DNA from: DASQHY01 sp035602605
Lineage (GTDB): Bacteria; Acidobacteriota; Terriglobia; Acidiferrales; UBA7541
Assembly: GCA_035602605.1 (NCBI GenBank)
Contig: DATNLZ010000053.1
Location: 1-34,318 of the forward strand
DNA length: 34,318 nt
Reading direction: 5' to 3'
In this document: positions 24,627 through 33,648 of the stretch, piece after piece
Layout of the letters: every line of letters starts with the position of its first letter
How positions within the stretch are numbered: the first letter of the stretch is position 1
Notes under the pieces: generated by a model
The model's input: only the letters and a program-made list of their open reading frames with translations
Databases searched by the model: none
Told to the model about the DNA's origin: nothing
Position numbers and translations under genes: made by a program

Positions 24627-27173
24627 TCACCGCTTTCCGATGCCAGGCGGTTTTTTCTTTTCTTCGGCGGCCAACTCGGCGCGGAACTTTGCCGCCATCT
24701 GCGGCTGGTTCAATCCGTCGTACTCCGCAACGAGATCTTTTCGCGCGGCCTGAAGAAAGCTGATGGCCGGATCGGCCTGCTTTGCCACAACCTGGTAGCC
24801 GGCCATGGTTTCTTCCTGCGCATCCTTGAAACGATTTTGGCGAAGGATGGAGCGACCCAACTTGATGCGCGCAATGCCCGTGTTTACGTTGCCGGCGGAA
24901 AGCGTTTCGGTGAAACGGCGGACGACATCGCGGAAAAGCTGTTCGGCCCGTGCGTATTCCTTCTCGTTCAGATAGTTGTAAGCGACGTTCGATAGCGCGA
25001 TGGCGACCAAGTAATGGTGATCGCCGTACACGGAGCGATAAATATCCGCGACACGCTGGAATCTTGTTCCGGCCTCGTCGTAGTGATCGCGCATGGACGC
25101 CACATTTCCCAATTCGTTCAGCGTGTCGGCAACTTCCGGGTGTATCGGCCCAAAGATCTTTTCCTGAATCGATAGGGCTTGCTGTAGTTCAGCTTGCGCT
25201 TCATCAAACTTATGCTGGTACAAGAGCGCACGGCCAAGCATGGTGAGGTTGTTAGCGGTGCGGGGATGCTCCTTGCCGTAATAGGATTGGGTGATATCCA
25301 ACGCTTCCTGTTCGAATCGCTCCGCTTCACTGTAATAACCTAGGTCCTGCTGAATCGAACCGAGCTCGCCGAGATCGCCGGCGACAAGCGGATGACGAGC
25401 ACCATGGAGTTGACGATCCATTTCCAGAACCCGTCGGTACAGCGCATCAGAAATCTCGTAGTGTCCTGCGGAATACTGTGCGCCGGCCAGCGCGGAAAGA
25501 CTTGCCGCCAAATCGCTCGGGGTGCCACCTGGAACAGAGTCGATACGCACCGCCTCGCCGAGAGTCTGGATGGCGGCGTCGTAGGAACCACGCTGTGCGA
25601 GCACTTTGCCAAATGCCACCATGCTTCGGGCGACAGCCGGGTGCGTCGGCGGCATATGCCGTTTCTCGATCTCCATTCCCTGCCGGATCAACTGTTCCGC
25701 TTCTTCCAAATGCGCCTGGTCGGCGCGCAACTGGCCCAGCGCAACAAAACTCTCAGCGGCCTCCGGGCTATCAGATCCGTAGAGTGACTTGCGGTTCTCA
25801 AGGGCGGAACGAAGAAGCGACTCGGCTTGGTCGAACTTCCCCAGTTTCTGATAGAGCGTGCCGAGGGTCTCATACAAGTCCGCCTGGACTGCAGGGTCCG
25901 CGCTGAGCGACTGAACCTCTTGGGCGCCACGATCCAGGAGCGTAACTGCGCGCAGATTGTCGGCAGGTCCGGCGGCTGCGTCGCCCGCCTGAAATAGGTT
26001 GGTCATGAATTTCTGAATACGCTGAGTGCGTGCTGCCTCGGCAAGCGCCGCATTACGTGCGATGGCCAGTCGGACGGTAAAGAAAATCACCATGGCGAGA
26101 ACAAGTGCTGTGACTATCCCCGCTGCGGCGACGGCACGGCGATTGCGCACGGCGAATTTTCTCAAGCGGTAGCCGAGTGTGTCTGCGCGCGCTTCAAGAG
26201 GTTCTCCCTTCAAGTAGTGGTCAATGTCCCTGATAAGTGCCTCAACGGATTGGTACCTTCGTGGGGCGTCCTTGTGCATCGCGGTGAGACACAGCACGTC
26301 CAGATCGGCCCAAACCGACTTGCTGGCTAACACCGCATTTCTGTTTCCTTCTGCCGACGCAGCCCTCTTCTTGGCAATCGTCGAGGGCTTCTCGGCTTCC
26401 TGTTCGGTCAAAAACTTTTCCGCTTGCGCAGGCGTGCGATTGGACAAGTCAAACGGGAGGCATCCCGCTAGCAGCTCATAGAGAACGACACCCAACGAAT
26501 AGACATCTGTCTGGATTCCGACTTGTTCGCCGCGTATCTGCTCGGGCGCGGCGTAAGCGGGAGTCATCAAGCGCAGGCCGGTCATGGTTTGGTCCACGGA
26601 CTCGCCGAGGCTTTCCAGTTGCTTGGAAATGCCGAAATCGAGCAACCGAACGGCTCCGTCGTCTTTCACGAGGATATTGGAAGGCTTCAGGTCGCGGTGA
26701 ATGACGGCCTGCTGGTGCGCGTAAAGCACCGCCTCGCAAACGGCGTGGAATAAGCGCAGACGTTCCGGAACGGAGCAATCGTGCGTTTTGCAAAAATCTG
26801 TGAGCGGAATGCCTTCAACGTACTCCATGACGAAGAAGGGAGTCCCATCGGGAGAGGTGTCCGCATCGTAGAGCCGCGCTATCGAAGGGTGATTGAGTTG
26901 CGCGAGAGTGCGCTGCTCGCTGGCAAAGCGCTCTCGACGCGCGGGCGAGAGCCAGGCGTCGCGTAAAACCTTAATAGCGATCTGACTGCCGAGATCTTCG
27001 CGCTCCGCGAGGTAAACCATGCCCATTCCCCCTTCACCAAGAGCCTTTTTAATCCGGTAGGGGCCGAACTCTTTGAAAGGAGGTGAGGCTGAGGAAGGAT
27101 CGCTGAGAATCTGGTGGGCGACTTGAGCGACATTACGGTCGAGAAGCGAGCCGCTGCGGGCGTCTTCTTGCAA
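24627..27173 (-). CDS. Membrane Ser/Thr protein kinase with TPR extracytoplasmic domain (848 aa as open)
   Basis: This is a PknB-type kinase with Gly loop GEGGMG (46-51), Lys68 in AIKVL, HRDLKPSN (catalytic Asp161), DFG (179-181) and APE (209-211). A single transmembrane helix lies at about 349-370 (AAAGIVTALVLAMVIFFTVR). A long C-terminal array of tetratricopeptide repeats follows (about 400-800, for example ADLYETLGTLYQKLGKFDQA). It phosphorylates Ser/Thr on cytosolic targets, with the TPR part outside the membrane. It follows an ECF sigma factor gene by about 40 bases, the normal acidobacterial pairing. The coordinates start at a TTG; the original start is ATG at 27308, cut off by an amber codon (separate entry). 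Kinase motifs are complete, so expression depends on reinitiation or on the amber being an error. Confidence 0.9.
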   Translation of the reverse strand: MQEDARSGSLLDRNVAQVAHQILSDPSSASPPFKEFGPYRIKKALGEGGMGMVYLAEREDLGSQIAIKVLRDAWLSPARRERFASEQRTLAQLNHPSIARLYDADTSPDGTPFFVMEYVEGIPLTDFCKTHDCSVPERLRLFHAVCEAVLYAHQQAVIHRDLKPSNILVKDDGAVRLLDFGISKQLESLGESVDQTMTGLRLMTPAYAAPEQIRGEQVGIQTDVYSLGVVLYELLAGCLPFDLSNRTPAQAEKFLTEQEAEKPSTIAKKRAASAEGNRNAVLASKSVWADLDVLCLTAMHKDAPRRYQSVEALIRDIDHYLKGEPLEARADTLGYRLRKFAVRNRRAVAAAGIVTALVLAMVIFFTVRLAIARNAALAEAARTQRIQKFMTNLFQAGDAAAGPADNLRAVTLLDRGAQEVQSLSADPAVQADLYETLGTLYQKLGKFDQAESLLRSALENRKSLYGSDSPEAAESFVALGQLRADQAHLEEAEQLIRQGMEIEKRHMPPTHPAVARSMVAFGKVLAQRGSYDAAIQTLGEAVRIDSVPGGTPSDLAASLSALAGAQYSAGHYEISDALYRRVLEMDRQLHGARHPLVAGDLGELGSIQQDLGYYSEAERFEQEALDITQSYYGKEHPRTANNLTMLGRALLYQHKFDEAQAELQQALSIQEKIFGPIHPEVADTLNELGNVASMRDHYDEAGTRFQRVADIYRSVYGDHHYLVAIALSNVAYNYLNEKEYARAEQLFRDVVRRFTETLSAGNVNTGIARIKLGRSILRQNRFKDAQEETMAGYQVVAKQADPAISFLQAARKDLVAEYDGLNQPQMAAKFRAELAAEEKKKPPGIGKR

Positions 27174-27308
27174 GAGGATCAGAACCTCGTTTACGAGCGC
27201 GACATCATCCCGGCATTGCGTTTCAAGAAAACCGCGCTGCTCGTCCTACGGCAAGTCCGCAGCTTCGTGAAACAGGGATTGAACTCTCTGCCAGCGAATG
27301 CTGTCCAT
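27174..27308 (-). other. Original 5' end of the kinase gene with in-frame amber codon
   Basis: The ATG at 27308, preceded by GGGGAG, starts MDSIRWQRVQSLFHEAADLP. Codon 21 is TAG (27246-27248), and the frame then continues DEQRGFLETQCRDDVALVNE into the kinase. This N-terminal helical segment is typical of acidobacterial kinases of this type (M-D-x-x-R-W-x-R-V-x-x-L-F). A Tyr or Glu codon changed to TAG would explain it. Confidence 0.8.
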
Positions 27309-27347
27309 CGTGACTCCCCTGCCAAAACAATAGTCTCGCGCTAGTCC

Positions 27348-27929
27348 TCAAGAGGCTTGACGAAGTTCTTGAGCAAGCCACGCCTTGGCTGCCCGCCAGT
27401 CTCGCAGAACGGTAGCCTCGGATACGCTGAGGAGCTCTGCTGTCTCGGGGATGTCCAGTCCGCCGAAAAATCGACTCTCCACCATCACGGCCTGCCGCGG
27501 ATTCATGCGAGAGAGCGAATGCAGCGCGGTGTCGAGCGCCAGAAGCGCTTTTCCGCCAGAGGGTTCCTTATGAAACTCGTCGTCAAAAGTGACAGTAAAT
27601 TCCAAGCCACTTCCTCGTTTGATCGCATTCCGGCGCCGGGCAGCCTCCACCAAGAGCTGGCGCATGGCGCGAGCGGCTATCCTTTTGAAGTGAAGGCGGG
27701 AAGTGGAGGCAATTTCCGGGGAGTTTGCCAGTTTTAGCCACGCTTCGTGAACGAGCGCGGTAGGGCTCAACGTGGCGCTGGGATCGCCGCGCCGCACACT
27801 CGAGGCAAGGCGACGCAATTCTTCGTAAGTAACACTAAATAGATGGTCCAGTGCCCGTCTGTCCGCGGAGGGCGTGCCTATTTGCTCGGTCCCGAATCCA
27901 CCCCTTGATCGAGAATTCTTCGCCGCCAT
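27348..27929 (-). CDS. ECF-type RNA polymerase sigma factor (193 aa)
   Basis: This belongs to the Acidobacteria/Planctomycetes ECF subfamily (TIGR02999-like, Sigma70_ECF). Region 2: HLFSVTYEELRRLASSVRR, SPTALVHEAWLKL and RAMRQLLVEAARRRNAIKR. Region 4: PRQAVMVESRFFGGLDIPET, then AELLSVSEATVLRDWRAAKA. The start is taken as ATG at 27929, giving a short basic N-terminus; GTG at 27974 would add 15 residues, and neither has a strong ribosome site. It is the first gene of an operon with the Ser/Thr kinase (gap about 40 bases), which may control its activity or that of an associated regulator. No anti-sigma gene is adjacent. Confidence 0.9.
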   Translation of the reverse strand: MAAKNSRSRGGFGTEQIGTPSADRRALDHLFSVTYEELRRLASSVRRGDPSATLSPTALVHEAWLKLANSPEIASTSRLHFKRIAARAMRQLLVEAARRRNAIKRGSGLEFTVTFDDEFHKEPSGGKALLALDTALHSLSRMNPRQAVMVESRFFGGLDIPETAELLSVSEATVLRDWRAAKAWLAQELRQAS

Positions 27930-28032
27930 GACGGTTTTTCTCTGGTTTTTGCGCAATGTTAAGTAGACAGCCACATCGCGAACCCTCTAAACGGGCTTTG
28001 CGGGGCAGGGACCTCCGCGTTGGGGGAAGGCT

Positions 28033-28052
28033 ATCACTGACATTGCAGTGAT
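28033..28052. promoter_or_regulatory. Inverted repeat between sigma/kinase operon and secreted-protein cluster
   Basis: ATCACTG and CAGTGAT form perfect seven-base arms around ACATTG. It lies in the 238-base divergent intergenic region between the sigma factor gene (minus) and the gene at 28168 (plus). A shared operator is possible; no regulator can be assigned. Confidence 0.4.
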
Positions 28053-28167
28053 GCAACGGTCTTCAGAGTTATACATGGAAGATTGTGGTGTGGCCGCCCG
28101 GTGGCCGGTTTGCGGGGAGTTTTATGTGGTGGTGGATGTCAGAATCTGAGATTTCTAAGGAGAAAGA

Positions 28168-30045
28168 ATGATGAAGCCTAAGAGTATCCTCAATCCCTTT
28201 CGATCCTCCGCCCTGCGGATAGCGCTGCTCTGCGCGCTGGCGCTCGCCACGACGCGTGCGGCTCAACCGCCCCAAGCAACCGCGCCTGCAGCCGGTCAAC
28301 AGGCCAGCGCTTGCGGAACGCAATCCTACTGCTACGACACCCCGCATTTCGCCGCCACGGTTACCACTTTCCGCACCAGCACGGTGAACGACTACAAGCT
28401 CATTGATACCTCGATCCGTTTTCTGAACAAAACGAATCAACCCCTGATCGTGGGCTACGTCAACGCCTCTGGCTTTGCCACCGATGATCGCGGCAATCGG
28501 TCGGCGGTGGGAGGGCCGAACGGGTATCGCGGAATCGGCCTTGTGGTGGGCAACAACTTCGACCCCAAGCTTGTCGTGCGTGCCGGCGGTTGGGGCGAAG
28601 CGCAGTTCGAGCTGGTCCTCCAGGGTGCCCCGCAGATTATCGGTTCCAACTACGTTCTGGATATAACCGTTGCCGAAATCAAAACCCTCGAAGGCAACCA
28701 GCACATGCTCGACGGAGAGTTCCCTCTCCATTTTGAGGGACTGACCAATCGCGTTTCGCAAGGGGTTGGCAATCTGGGCGGAGCACCGGCCAGCGCGGCC
28801 AACGCCATCTCCAATCTGAGGTCGCTTTTCGGGAAGAAGAAGGCCGTCCAGAATGCGGCAAGCGTGGCGGACGCCGCTGCAAATACGGCGAGCGCGGTGA
28901 ATGCCGCCGCGAATTCGGCCGCAACGCAGTCATCTTCGGCAGCCGCCGCCAACAGCCTCGGGCAAGCGGCCCCTTCCTCTACAGCGGCGTCCCAAGGCTC
29001 GAGCGGCGCTCCAAACGGAGCGCCTGCTTCCGCGCCAGCCCCAGCTTCCCAGAGTGCGCCGCCGAACGGCGGGAACCGGCAACCGGGTGCTTCCGGGCAG
29101 AGTGCGGCAGCGCCTCGGTCGCAAGGTCGCGCCTCAGCGAGCCCGGCTCAAGCTGATCTGCGAGGCGCCGCGCTCGCCGACCCTTCCGATCCCGATCCCA
29201 ACCTTGGAACGGCGAAAGTCGCCGTTTCCGCCGGCAAGTACGACGTCATCGGCATCAAGTTGGGCATGCCTGCAAAAGACGCGATGTCCACTTTGAAAGC
29301 TCATGGTCAATTTCAGATCACGCCTGACTCGCTCAAGTATGACTTCCTACTTTCGCCGATTACGTATGGCGTTACTGCTGCAAACCCAGTGGTCGTGCGC
29401 AACGGCGAACATGGTCTCCCAGAGTCCGAAAAGATTTATCTGGTGCTGACCATGCCTCCCAATCGGCAGGTGGTTACAAAAATAAGCCGGTACCTAATGT
29501 TCTCCAAAGACACAGCACCAACGGCCGAAAGCCTGGTCGCCGACCTCATTAAAAAATACGGCACGCCTAGCTTTGATTCTAAACCGAAAGATTTGTATGT
29601 TTCCGGCTCACGCTGGATTTATTGGGTGGACGATGCCCAAGGCCATCGGCTGCTAAACCAGGAAGGGGCCGGTGGCAGTTTTAATGAGCTGATCAATAAT
29701 TGCAGGAGCGTTTCCACCTTTTCTTATGCCGCTCGTAATATCGCGGATCCAGGCATTCAAGTCGATAGCGTCCGAGTCAAACAAGCTCTGGAACAAGGGT
29801 ATACAACGCAGTACCCGACGCAATTCGAGTGCGCGAATCTGACCATGATCCACGCCAACATTTTCTATGGTTATCCCATCGGGGTCGCCGCACACGATGT
29901 GGCCGGAGGCCTGGTGGTGGTGATGGGCAGCGCGCCGATCGATCACACCGCTGCCGACGCCACGCGGGAGTATCTGGTTCAAGCGGCAAAATCGCGCGAC
30001 CTGGCGCAAAAACAAAAGGCACAAAAGAACAAGCCGGTGCTGTAG
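28168..30045 (+). CDS. Large secreted protein with Ala/Ser-rich linker (625 aa)
   Basis: AAGGAG lies eight bases before the ATG. A signal peptide (SALRIALLCALALATTRAAQ) is followed by an N-terminal beta domain at about 45-200 (CYDTPHFAATVTTFRTSTVN; DYKLIDTSIRFLNKTNQPLI). A low-complexity Ala/Ser/Pro/Gln linker covers about 230-345. A C-terminal domain runs from about 358 to 610 (YDVIGIKLGMPAKDAMSTLK, LTMPPNRQVVTKISRYLMFS, SRWIYWVDDAQGHRL and NLTMIHANIFYGYPIGVAAH). The C-terminal domain is a paralogue of the next gene. The first gene of a four-gene secreted cluster. Function unknown; the export signal and linker suggest a periplasmic or surface protein. Confidence 0.88.
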   Translation: MMKPKSILNPFRSSALRIALLCALALATTRAAQPPQATAPAAGQQASACGTQSYCYDTPHFAATVTTFRTSTVNDYKLIDTSIRFLNKTNQPLIVGYVNASGFATDDRGNRSAVGGPNGYRGIGLVVGNNFDPKLVVRAGGWGEAQFELVLQGAPQIIGSNYVLDITVAEIKTLEGNQHMLDGEFPLHFEGLTNRVSQGVGNLGGAPASAANAISNLRSLFGKKKAVQNAASVADAAANTASAVNAAANSAATQSSSAAAANSLGQAAPSSTAASQGSSGAPNGAPASAPAPASQSAPPNGGNRQPGASGQSAAAPRSQGRASASPAQADLRGAALADPSDPDPNLGTAKVAVSAGKYDVIGIKLGMPAKDAMSTLKAHGQFQITPDSLKYDFLLSPITYGVTAANPVVVRNGEHGLPESEKIYLVLTMPPNRQVVTKISRYLMFSKDTAPTAESLVADLIKKYGTPSFDSKPKDLYVSGSRWIYWVDDAQGHRLLNQEGAGGSFNELINNCRSVSTFSYAARNIADPGIQVDSVRVKQALEQGYTTQYPTQFECANLTMIHANIFYGYPIGVAAHDVAGGLVVVMGSAPIDHTAADATREYLVQAAKSRDLAQKQKAQKNKPVL

Positions 30046-30082
30046 CGAACGGTAGCAACGCACAGACTATTGCGAGGAAATT

Positions 30083-30988
30083 ATGAAACATTCTCAAAGG
30101 CTTCTCGTCGCCTCTGCTGTGTTGGTGGGGATTGCTGCGATCCTCGTGAAGGCGCAGAATTTGCCGCCAAATTTCGGCACGCCGCAAGGCACGAACGCGC
30201 TGGCGGGTTCCGCCGGCTTCGTCGACATTCTCGGCATCAAGCTGGGCATGCCGGCCGAAGAAGCGCTCGGGCTTCTAAAATCGAGCTACCCAGCGTCAAA
30301 AATCACGCTGCAACGTACCGGTGACTATGAAGCCCTCTGGCACACCGTGGAGCGAGAAAATCCTAATCACAAGTGGGTGTTCGAGATCGACGTTACCCCC
30401 AAAGCTTCTGGAGACAACGTAACTGTTACCCTTAGTCTACCTCCTAGCAAGCAGGTGGTCACTTCCGTTGGCCGATCAACCTTTTTCAAGGAACCGGTAG
30501 CGGTCGAAAATATTGTGGCTGGTCTGAGAAAAAAGTACGGACAGGAAACTTACGGACTGGACTACCGGGTGGGCGGAATTGTCGCCGTTTTTGACGGCGT
30601 CGAAAAACAATTTTTTTGGGTTTATGACGTGCAGGGTAACCGGGTGAAACCCGATGGGGTTACCGCGAACGCCTCGCTATGTACGCTCAACCCTCCCCCA
30701 GTTTCCTCAAACCTGCCACCCACCCTCGGTGGACCACTTAACGAAATCAAAACCCTGAGCGGTGCCCCCTGCCTGTCGTGGGTGATCTTGAATGCGAAGA
30801 TCTTTATGGAGGCTCCATCGCAGGGCATCACCGGGAAAGCGACAGGCTTCTCGGTGGTCGCGGTCGATTGGCCGCTCGTGACCAGCGGGGCTCACGCTCT
30901 GTACGCATTCCTCGACCAGGGCGCTCGCGATGTGGCCGCCAAGCAAGCCGCGGATGCCAAGAAGCGCGGCGGCGATGTGAAGTATTAG
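30083..30988 (+). CDS. Secreted paralogue of the upstream C-terminal domain (301 aa)
   Basis: The ATG at 30083 has GAGGAAATT immediately upstream, and the gene begins 37 bases after the preceding stop. Signal peptide: RLLVASAVLVGIAAILVKAQ. The body matches the upstream protein's C-terminal domain in order: VDILGIKLGMPAEEALGLLK, LSLPPSKQVVTSVGRSTFF, LRKKYGQETYG, QFFWVYDVQGNRV and VILNAKIFMEAPSQG. It lacks the N-terminal domain and linker. It is likely co-transcribed. The I-G-I-K-L-G-M-P start resembles a short conserved helix-turn of unknown role; I do not know a named family. Confidence 0.88.
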   Translation: MKHSQRLLVASAVLVGIAAILVKAQNLPPNFGTPQGTNALAGSAGFVDILGIKLGMPAEEALGLLKSSYPASKITLQRTGDYEALWHTVERENPNHKWVFEIDVTPKASGDNVTVTLSLPPSKQVVTSVGRSTFFKEPVAVENIVAGLRKKYGQETYGLDYRVGGIVAVFDGVEKQFFWVYDVQGNRVKPDGVTANASLCTLNPPPVSSNLPPTLGGPLNEIKTLSGAPCLSWVILNAKIFMEAPSQGITGKATGFSVVAVDWPLVTSGAHALYAFLDQGARDVAAKQAADAKKRGGDVKY

Positions 30989-31131
30989 CTCGCCAACGAT
31001 GCTGGGCGGCAGTGCGCTCGCAGCCAGAGAGTAAGGCAGTCATTGTGATATGGGCTGTACGCCGTGAAAGATGTTGCTTTACTCAGACTGCTTCACGTTG
31101 AGGGCAGGTCTTACAACTCACGAGGACACTC

Positions 31132-31449
31132 ATGAAACATAAATTGACTCCATCGAATACACTCGCGCTTGCAGTGCTCGCTTTGCTGGGCGCGACAATC
31201 GGCTGCGGCGGGAAAATTGAGGGCACTACATATGAAGGGAACGGTGGCATAGTAAGGGTCGAGTTCAAATCCGGTGGGAAGGCGTACGTCTCGACCGGGC
31301 CGGTTTCGACTTCTTGTACCTATACAGAGAGCGGAAAGACTGTGACCCTGCTCTGCGAAGGTGACAAGACCGTCTTCACCGTCGAGGATGACGGGGCGCT
31401 AAGCGGGCCTCCGGATGGCATGCTGACGCGATTGACGAAGAAAAAATAG
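31132..31449 (+). CDS. Small lipoprotein (105 aa)
   Basis: GAGGACACTC precedes the ATG at 31132. The N-terminus (LALAVLALLGATIGCGGK) has a lipobox (ATIGC), so the mature protein is lipid-anchored at Cys. The remaining ~80 residues form a small beta domain (TTYEGNGGIVRVEFKSGGKA; YTESGKTVTLLCEGDKTVFT; DDGALSGPPDGMLTRL). Its strand order resembles the repeated module near the C-terminus of the next protein (G-T-Y-S ... L-x-x-x-G-x-L-x-G). Probably outer-membrane or periplasmic; function unknown. Confidence 0.85.
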   Translation: MKHKLTPSNTLALAVLALLGATIGCGGKIEGTTYEGNGGIVRVEFKSGGKAYVSTGPVSTSCTYTESGKTVTLLCEGDKTVFTVEDDGALSGPPDGMLTRLTKKK

Positions 31450-31650
31450 CAGGCAACCATCTCGAGCAACCAAGCATGGGCATGCCGTGATCTGCGGTCA
31501 AAGACTCTTGTCTTGGGAGCCGTAACCATGAAAACGAATCTGATCCCTGCTCCACCAGCGACGGAAGCGGGAATCTCTCTTGACTCGGAAGAATTTGGTG
31601 GGACGATTAGGCGGCAATACAAGCCGCGGAACAAGACGGGGAGGATAGTC

Positions 31651-33648
31651 ATGAAACGCTCTTCTTCTCTCGCTTCGATGATCGTGTTGTGTTTCCTGTT
31701 CGCCTGCGCGGGATCCTTGCGAGCGCAGGATGGCCTCCAGTTCAATGTGCCCTATGCGTGCAATGACGGAGCTACCTACGTAGTGCACAAATGCGTGACA
31801 GGTCCGAAGGGAGAAATGTGCTTCTACCAGGCCGAAGGGGAATCAGAGCGATACAACAGGCGTGAAGCTGTGGTGTCTCAGATGACAAAGACGTGCAAAG
31901 TGAAAAGCGGGCCTTCCCCTGCTGCAGCGGCTGCGCAATCATCATCCGATCTGCAACTCAATACACCTTATCAATGTGCCGGCGAACTTACCCTCACGGC
32001 CGTGCAATGCCACAAGCAAAACGGCCAGGACTACTGCCTCGTCAAAGTCGAACAGAACGGCAAATTTCTTATGGAAGTACCTAAGCCTCAGGCGGAAATA
32101 GCCACACAGCTCAAGGCGTGCCAAGCCGGCACTACTTTCAATCCTCCTTATCTCGCCGAATTTCCCAAAGCCTCCGACGTAGTGCAGGCAATGGTGACCG
32201 GTAATCCGAAGGACAACGTCACGCGTGCCATGGGTGCTCTTTATCAACTGACCGAGATCATCAACATCCTGTCTGCGCAACGCGGAACTTCTGGCTACTC
32301 CCCCGACGAAAAAAAACTCCTCGACAACTACAGCAAGATGCAATCGGACGTTGTGCAAGCCGCGGCGAAAATCCTTCCCGGACAGCAGTTCAATGTGGCC
32401 ACCAACCCCTACCACTTCAGCCGCTCAGATCCGAAATTTGGGTTTGAAGGCATTCCAGTGTGGACCACTTTCCTTTCGCCCAGCTTGCAGGCGCGGTTTG
32501 CTCAAATCGTCGGCGGCAACGACCCGCACTACATCGCGTCTGTCGAGCAACAGAAGCGCACGGCGATGCAGCAAATCCAGACCAACATCGCGATTGCACA
32601 GTCCGAGCAGAACGCGCGGAAAGATGCCGGATCGGTTGCCACGCGGCGCTGCCTGGAATCCGGGCGAAGCGAGACGGAGTGTCTTGGCGAAGGTATTAAG
32701 GTGGGCTTGGCTGACTTAGCCGGCGAAAACCACCCGGTCACCGCCTTAGTGGCTACCAACAAGGATCCGGGATTACGCCTGACAGGTTTGTATTCCGCAG
32801 AAAATTTCTACGTTCGTTTCGACCAAGCCGCGGCGGGCGTCAAGTGCGGATCGCTCCTGGAGGTAAAATTACCCTATTCAGTGGAGCGCTCCGCTAACCA
32901 GGTGCTGGTGAAGGTCCCCATTCACCCTGAGCCGCTTGTCTTGTCTTTTAAACCTGATGGCAAGTTGTTCGGTCCTGGACTGATTGATGTGGCTGGTCGA
33001 GTTGTAGCGGGGCGCGCGACCGACACGGCGTCAACGTCATACGAAACGCAGACACAAACGACGACGACGCAAAGGCAGGTCTCGGCTAACGACGCCCCAA
33101 ACTACAGCGCAGATCAGGTGCACCGGAACGGAATGGAGTATTCAGTCGACAATCAGACGACTTCCAGCACCGAGGTACCGACCACCGTCCATAACTACAG
33201 CGTGCCGACCGTTGGGAAGACCGAGCGCTGCAATGTGAGCGTTCTGCCCCCGACAGCCGCGACTAGCTCCATCTCTTCCACTCTGACACAAGTGCTCGGC
33301 AGTCAAGCTAGCAAATCGGCAAATACGGCGCCGGGCTTGCGACTCAACGGAACGTACTCGGTCGCTGGAGGTCTGAAAATAGAATTTCGCGACGACTCAG
33401 CAACTTTGGAATGTGGCACAGCACTGAGCTCCGAAGGTTATGCCGTTGTGCCTGAAGGCAGCCAGTTGGTGGTCAAATTCCAGCACGGCGCTGGGCCGCT
33501 TTCCCTTGTCCTACAGCCGAATGGAACTCTAACCGGCTCTGGCTCGGTAGATGTCAATGGCCGAAAAATCTACCGTTCGCAGACTGGCGACATCGCTTAC
33601 ACGCCGCAGACCGCCCGCTGCACATTAGGTACGCTGACGCCGAAGTAA
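31651..33648 (+). CDS. Secreted multi-repeat protein with duplicated Cys and beta modules (665 aa)
   Basis: The start at 31651 is chosen for its strong GGGGAGG ribosome site and the signal peptide that follows (SMIVLCFLFACAGSLRAQ); the frame opens back to 31513. Residues of about 30-165 hold two cysteine-rich repeats (LQFNVPYACNDGATYVVHKC; LQLNTPYQCAGELTLTAVQC, each followed by two more Cys). A helical middle (about 175-385) contains YQLTEIINILSAQRGTSGYS. Two beta modules follow: GLRLTGLYSAENFYVRFD ... FKPDGKLFGPGLIDVAGRVV and GLRLNGTYSVAGGLKIEFRD ... LQPNGTLTGSGSVDVNGRKI. A Thr/Gln-rich stretch separates the two modules. Last gene of the secreted cluster. Function unknown. Confidence 0.85.
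   Translation: MKRSSSLASMIVLCFLFACAGSLRAQDGLQFNVPYACNDGATYVVHKCVTGPKGEMCFYQAEGESERYNRREAVVSQMTKTCKVKSGPSPAAAAAQSSSDLQLNTPYQCAGELTLTAVQCHKQNGQDYCLVKVEQNGKFLMEVPKPQAEIATQLKACQAGTTFNPPYLAEFPKASDVVQAMVTGNPKDNVTRAMGALYQLTEIINILSAQRGTSGYSPDEKKLLDNYSKMQSDVVQAAAKILPGQQFNVATNPYHFSRSDPKFGFEGIPVWTTFLSPSLQARFAQIVGGNDPHYIASVEQQKRTAMQQIQTNIAIAQSEQNARKDAGSVATRRCLESGRSETECLGEGIKVGLADLAGENHPVTALVATNKDPGLRLTGLYSAENFYVRFDQAAAGVKCGSLLEVKLPYSVERSANQVLVKVPIHPEPLVLSFKPDGKLFGPGLIDVAGRVVAGRATDTASTSYETQTQTTTTQRQVSANDAPNYSADQVHRNGMEYSVDNQTTSSTEVPTTVHNYSVPTVGKTERCNVSVLPPTAATSSISSTLTQVLGSQASKSANTAPGLRLNGTYSVAGGLKIEFRDDSATLECGTALSSEGYAVVPEGSQLVVKFQHGAGPLSLVLQPNGTLTGSGSVDVNGRKIYRSQTGDIAYTPQTARCTLGTLTPK

Noticed and set aside
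27246..27248. TAG in the kinase as pyrrolysine
   Set aside because: No support for pyrrolysine use in this kind of organism and the position is a variable N-terminal site, not a catalytic one.
28069..28761. 230-codon minus-strand frame opposite the first secreted-protein gene
   Set aside because: Shadow; the plus strand has a ribosome site, signal peptide and a paralogue downstream.
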